From Acanthaster planci (Eukaryota > Echinodermata > Asteroidea > Valvatida > Acanthasteridae): 64,000 nt of DNA. The stretch lies in contig NW_019091382.1 of the NCBI RefSeq assembly GCF_001949145.1, positions 974,500 to 1,038,499 on the forward strand, written 5' to 3'. The position numbers and the translations under genes were made by a program. Under the pieces are notes generated by a model. That model did not search any database. It was not told where the DNA came from and saw only the letters and a list, made by a program, of their open reading frames with translations. This document shows, one piece after another, positions 63,773 to 64,000 of this stretch; position 1 is the stretch's first letter; each line of letters opens with the position of its first letter.

Positions 63773-64000
63773 GTAAGTTGCAGGGAATGGAATAATAGTC
63801 TGGGGCAAAACTGTGCACTTATTGATATCTGCTGGCTCTCGGGGCCCATTTACACAGGTTGCAATTAAAAAAATGTCAAACACAGTGGTTCCCTGTGGGG
63901 ACCGTTCACACCGAGAGCGGACAAACTCTGTGATAAGGCAATGAACTTCAGTTTTCTAAAATTGTACGTGCATACCGTTTTCTTTCACCGTATTCAGTCA

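Overview
The window looks like genomic DNA from a marine invertebrate deuterostome. An echinoderm, perhaps a sea star, is my best guess, but that is an inference. The support is small GC-rich exons with GT-AG introns in an AT-rich background, bilaterian genes closest in my memory to vertebrate KAZN, ACOT7 and PPP1R7, a very frequent TACATGTA word, and many short non-autonomous transposons. Nothing indicates a bacterial, viral or organellar source.

Layout. 1-7039 is intergenic and repeat-rich. 7040-27281 (+) is an apparently complete kazrin (KAZN) gene. It has 14 coding exons, about 814 residues, and a 10.3 kb first intron full of mobile elements. 27296-37615 is intergenic; it holds weak candidate exons of an unrecognised minus-strand gene (27800-28513) and several repeats. 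37616-46424 (-) is a four-exon gene of about 341 residues that I cannot name; it is basic and low-complexity, with an AT-hook-like KRGRPKR motif. It lies head-to-head with 48239-54855 (+), a complete acyl-CoA thioesterase 7 (ACOT7) gene of seven exons. Its first exon carries an in-frame presequence-like N-terminus plus two downstream ATGs. 54856-58701 is intergenic. 58702-63772 (+) is the 5' two thirds of PPP1R7 (SDS22), running off the right edge. An assembly gap of 352 N (61324-61675) lies inside a minisatellite in its third intron.

The three recognised genes do not form a pathway: kazrin is a cytoskeletal/junctional and endosomal scaffold, ACOT7 hydrolyses long-chain acyl-CoA, and PPP1R7 regulates protein phosphatase 1. 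Human KAZN and ACOT7 both lie on 1p36, so part of the neighbourhood may be ancient linkage.

Most of the unusual signal is in the repeats. I see two perfect foldback hairpins of 77 and 78 bp, each with a 9-bp target duplication. There is a three-copy hAT-like family with 8-bp duplications, a 1.19 kb hAT-like element with a perfect 8-bp duplication, and a three-copy family with long inverted termini and 4-bp duplications. There are also pogo-like elements, a 1 kb element with arms over 200 bp, and a dispersed family that carries GTCACAAG-type minisatellites. All coordinates come from reading splice sites and reading frames by eye; no alignment or database search was run.
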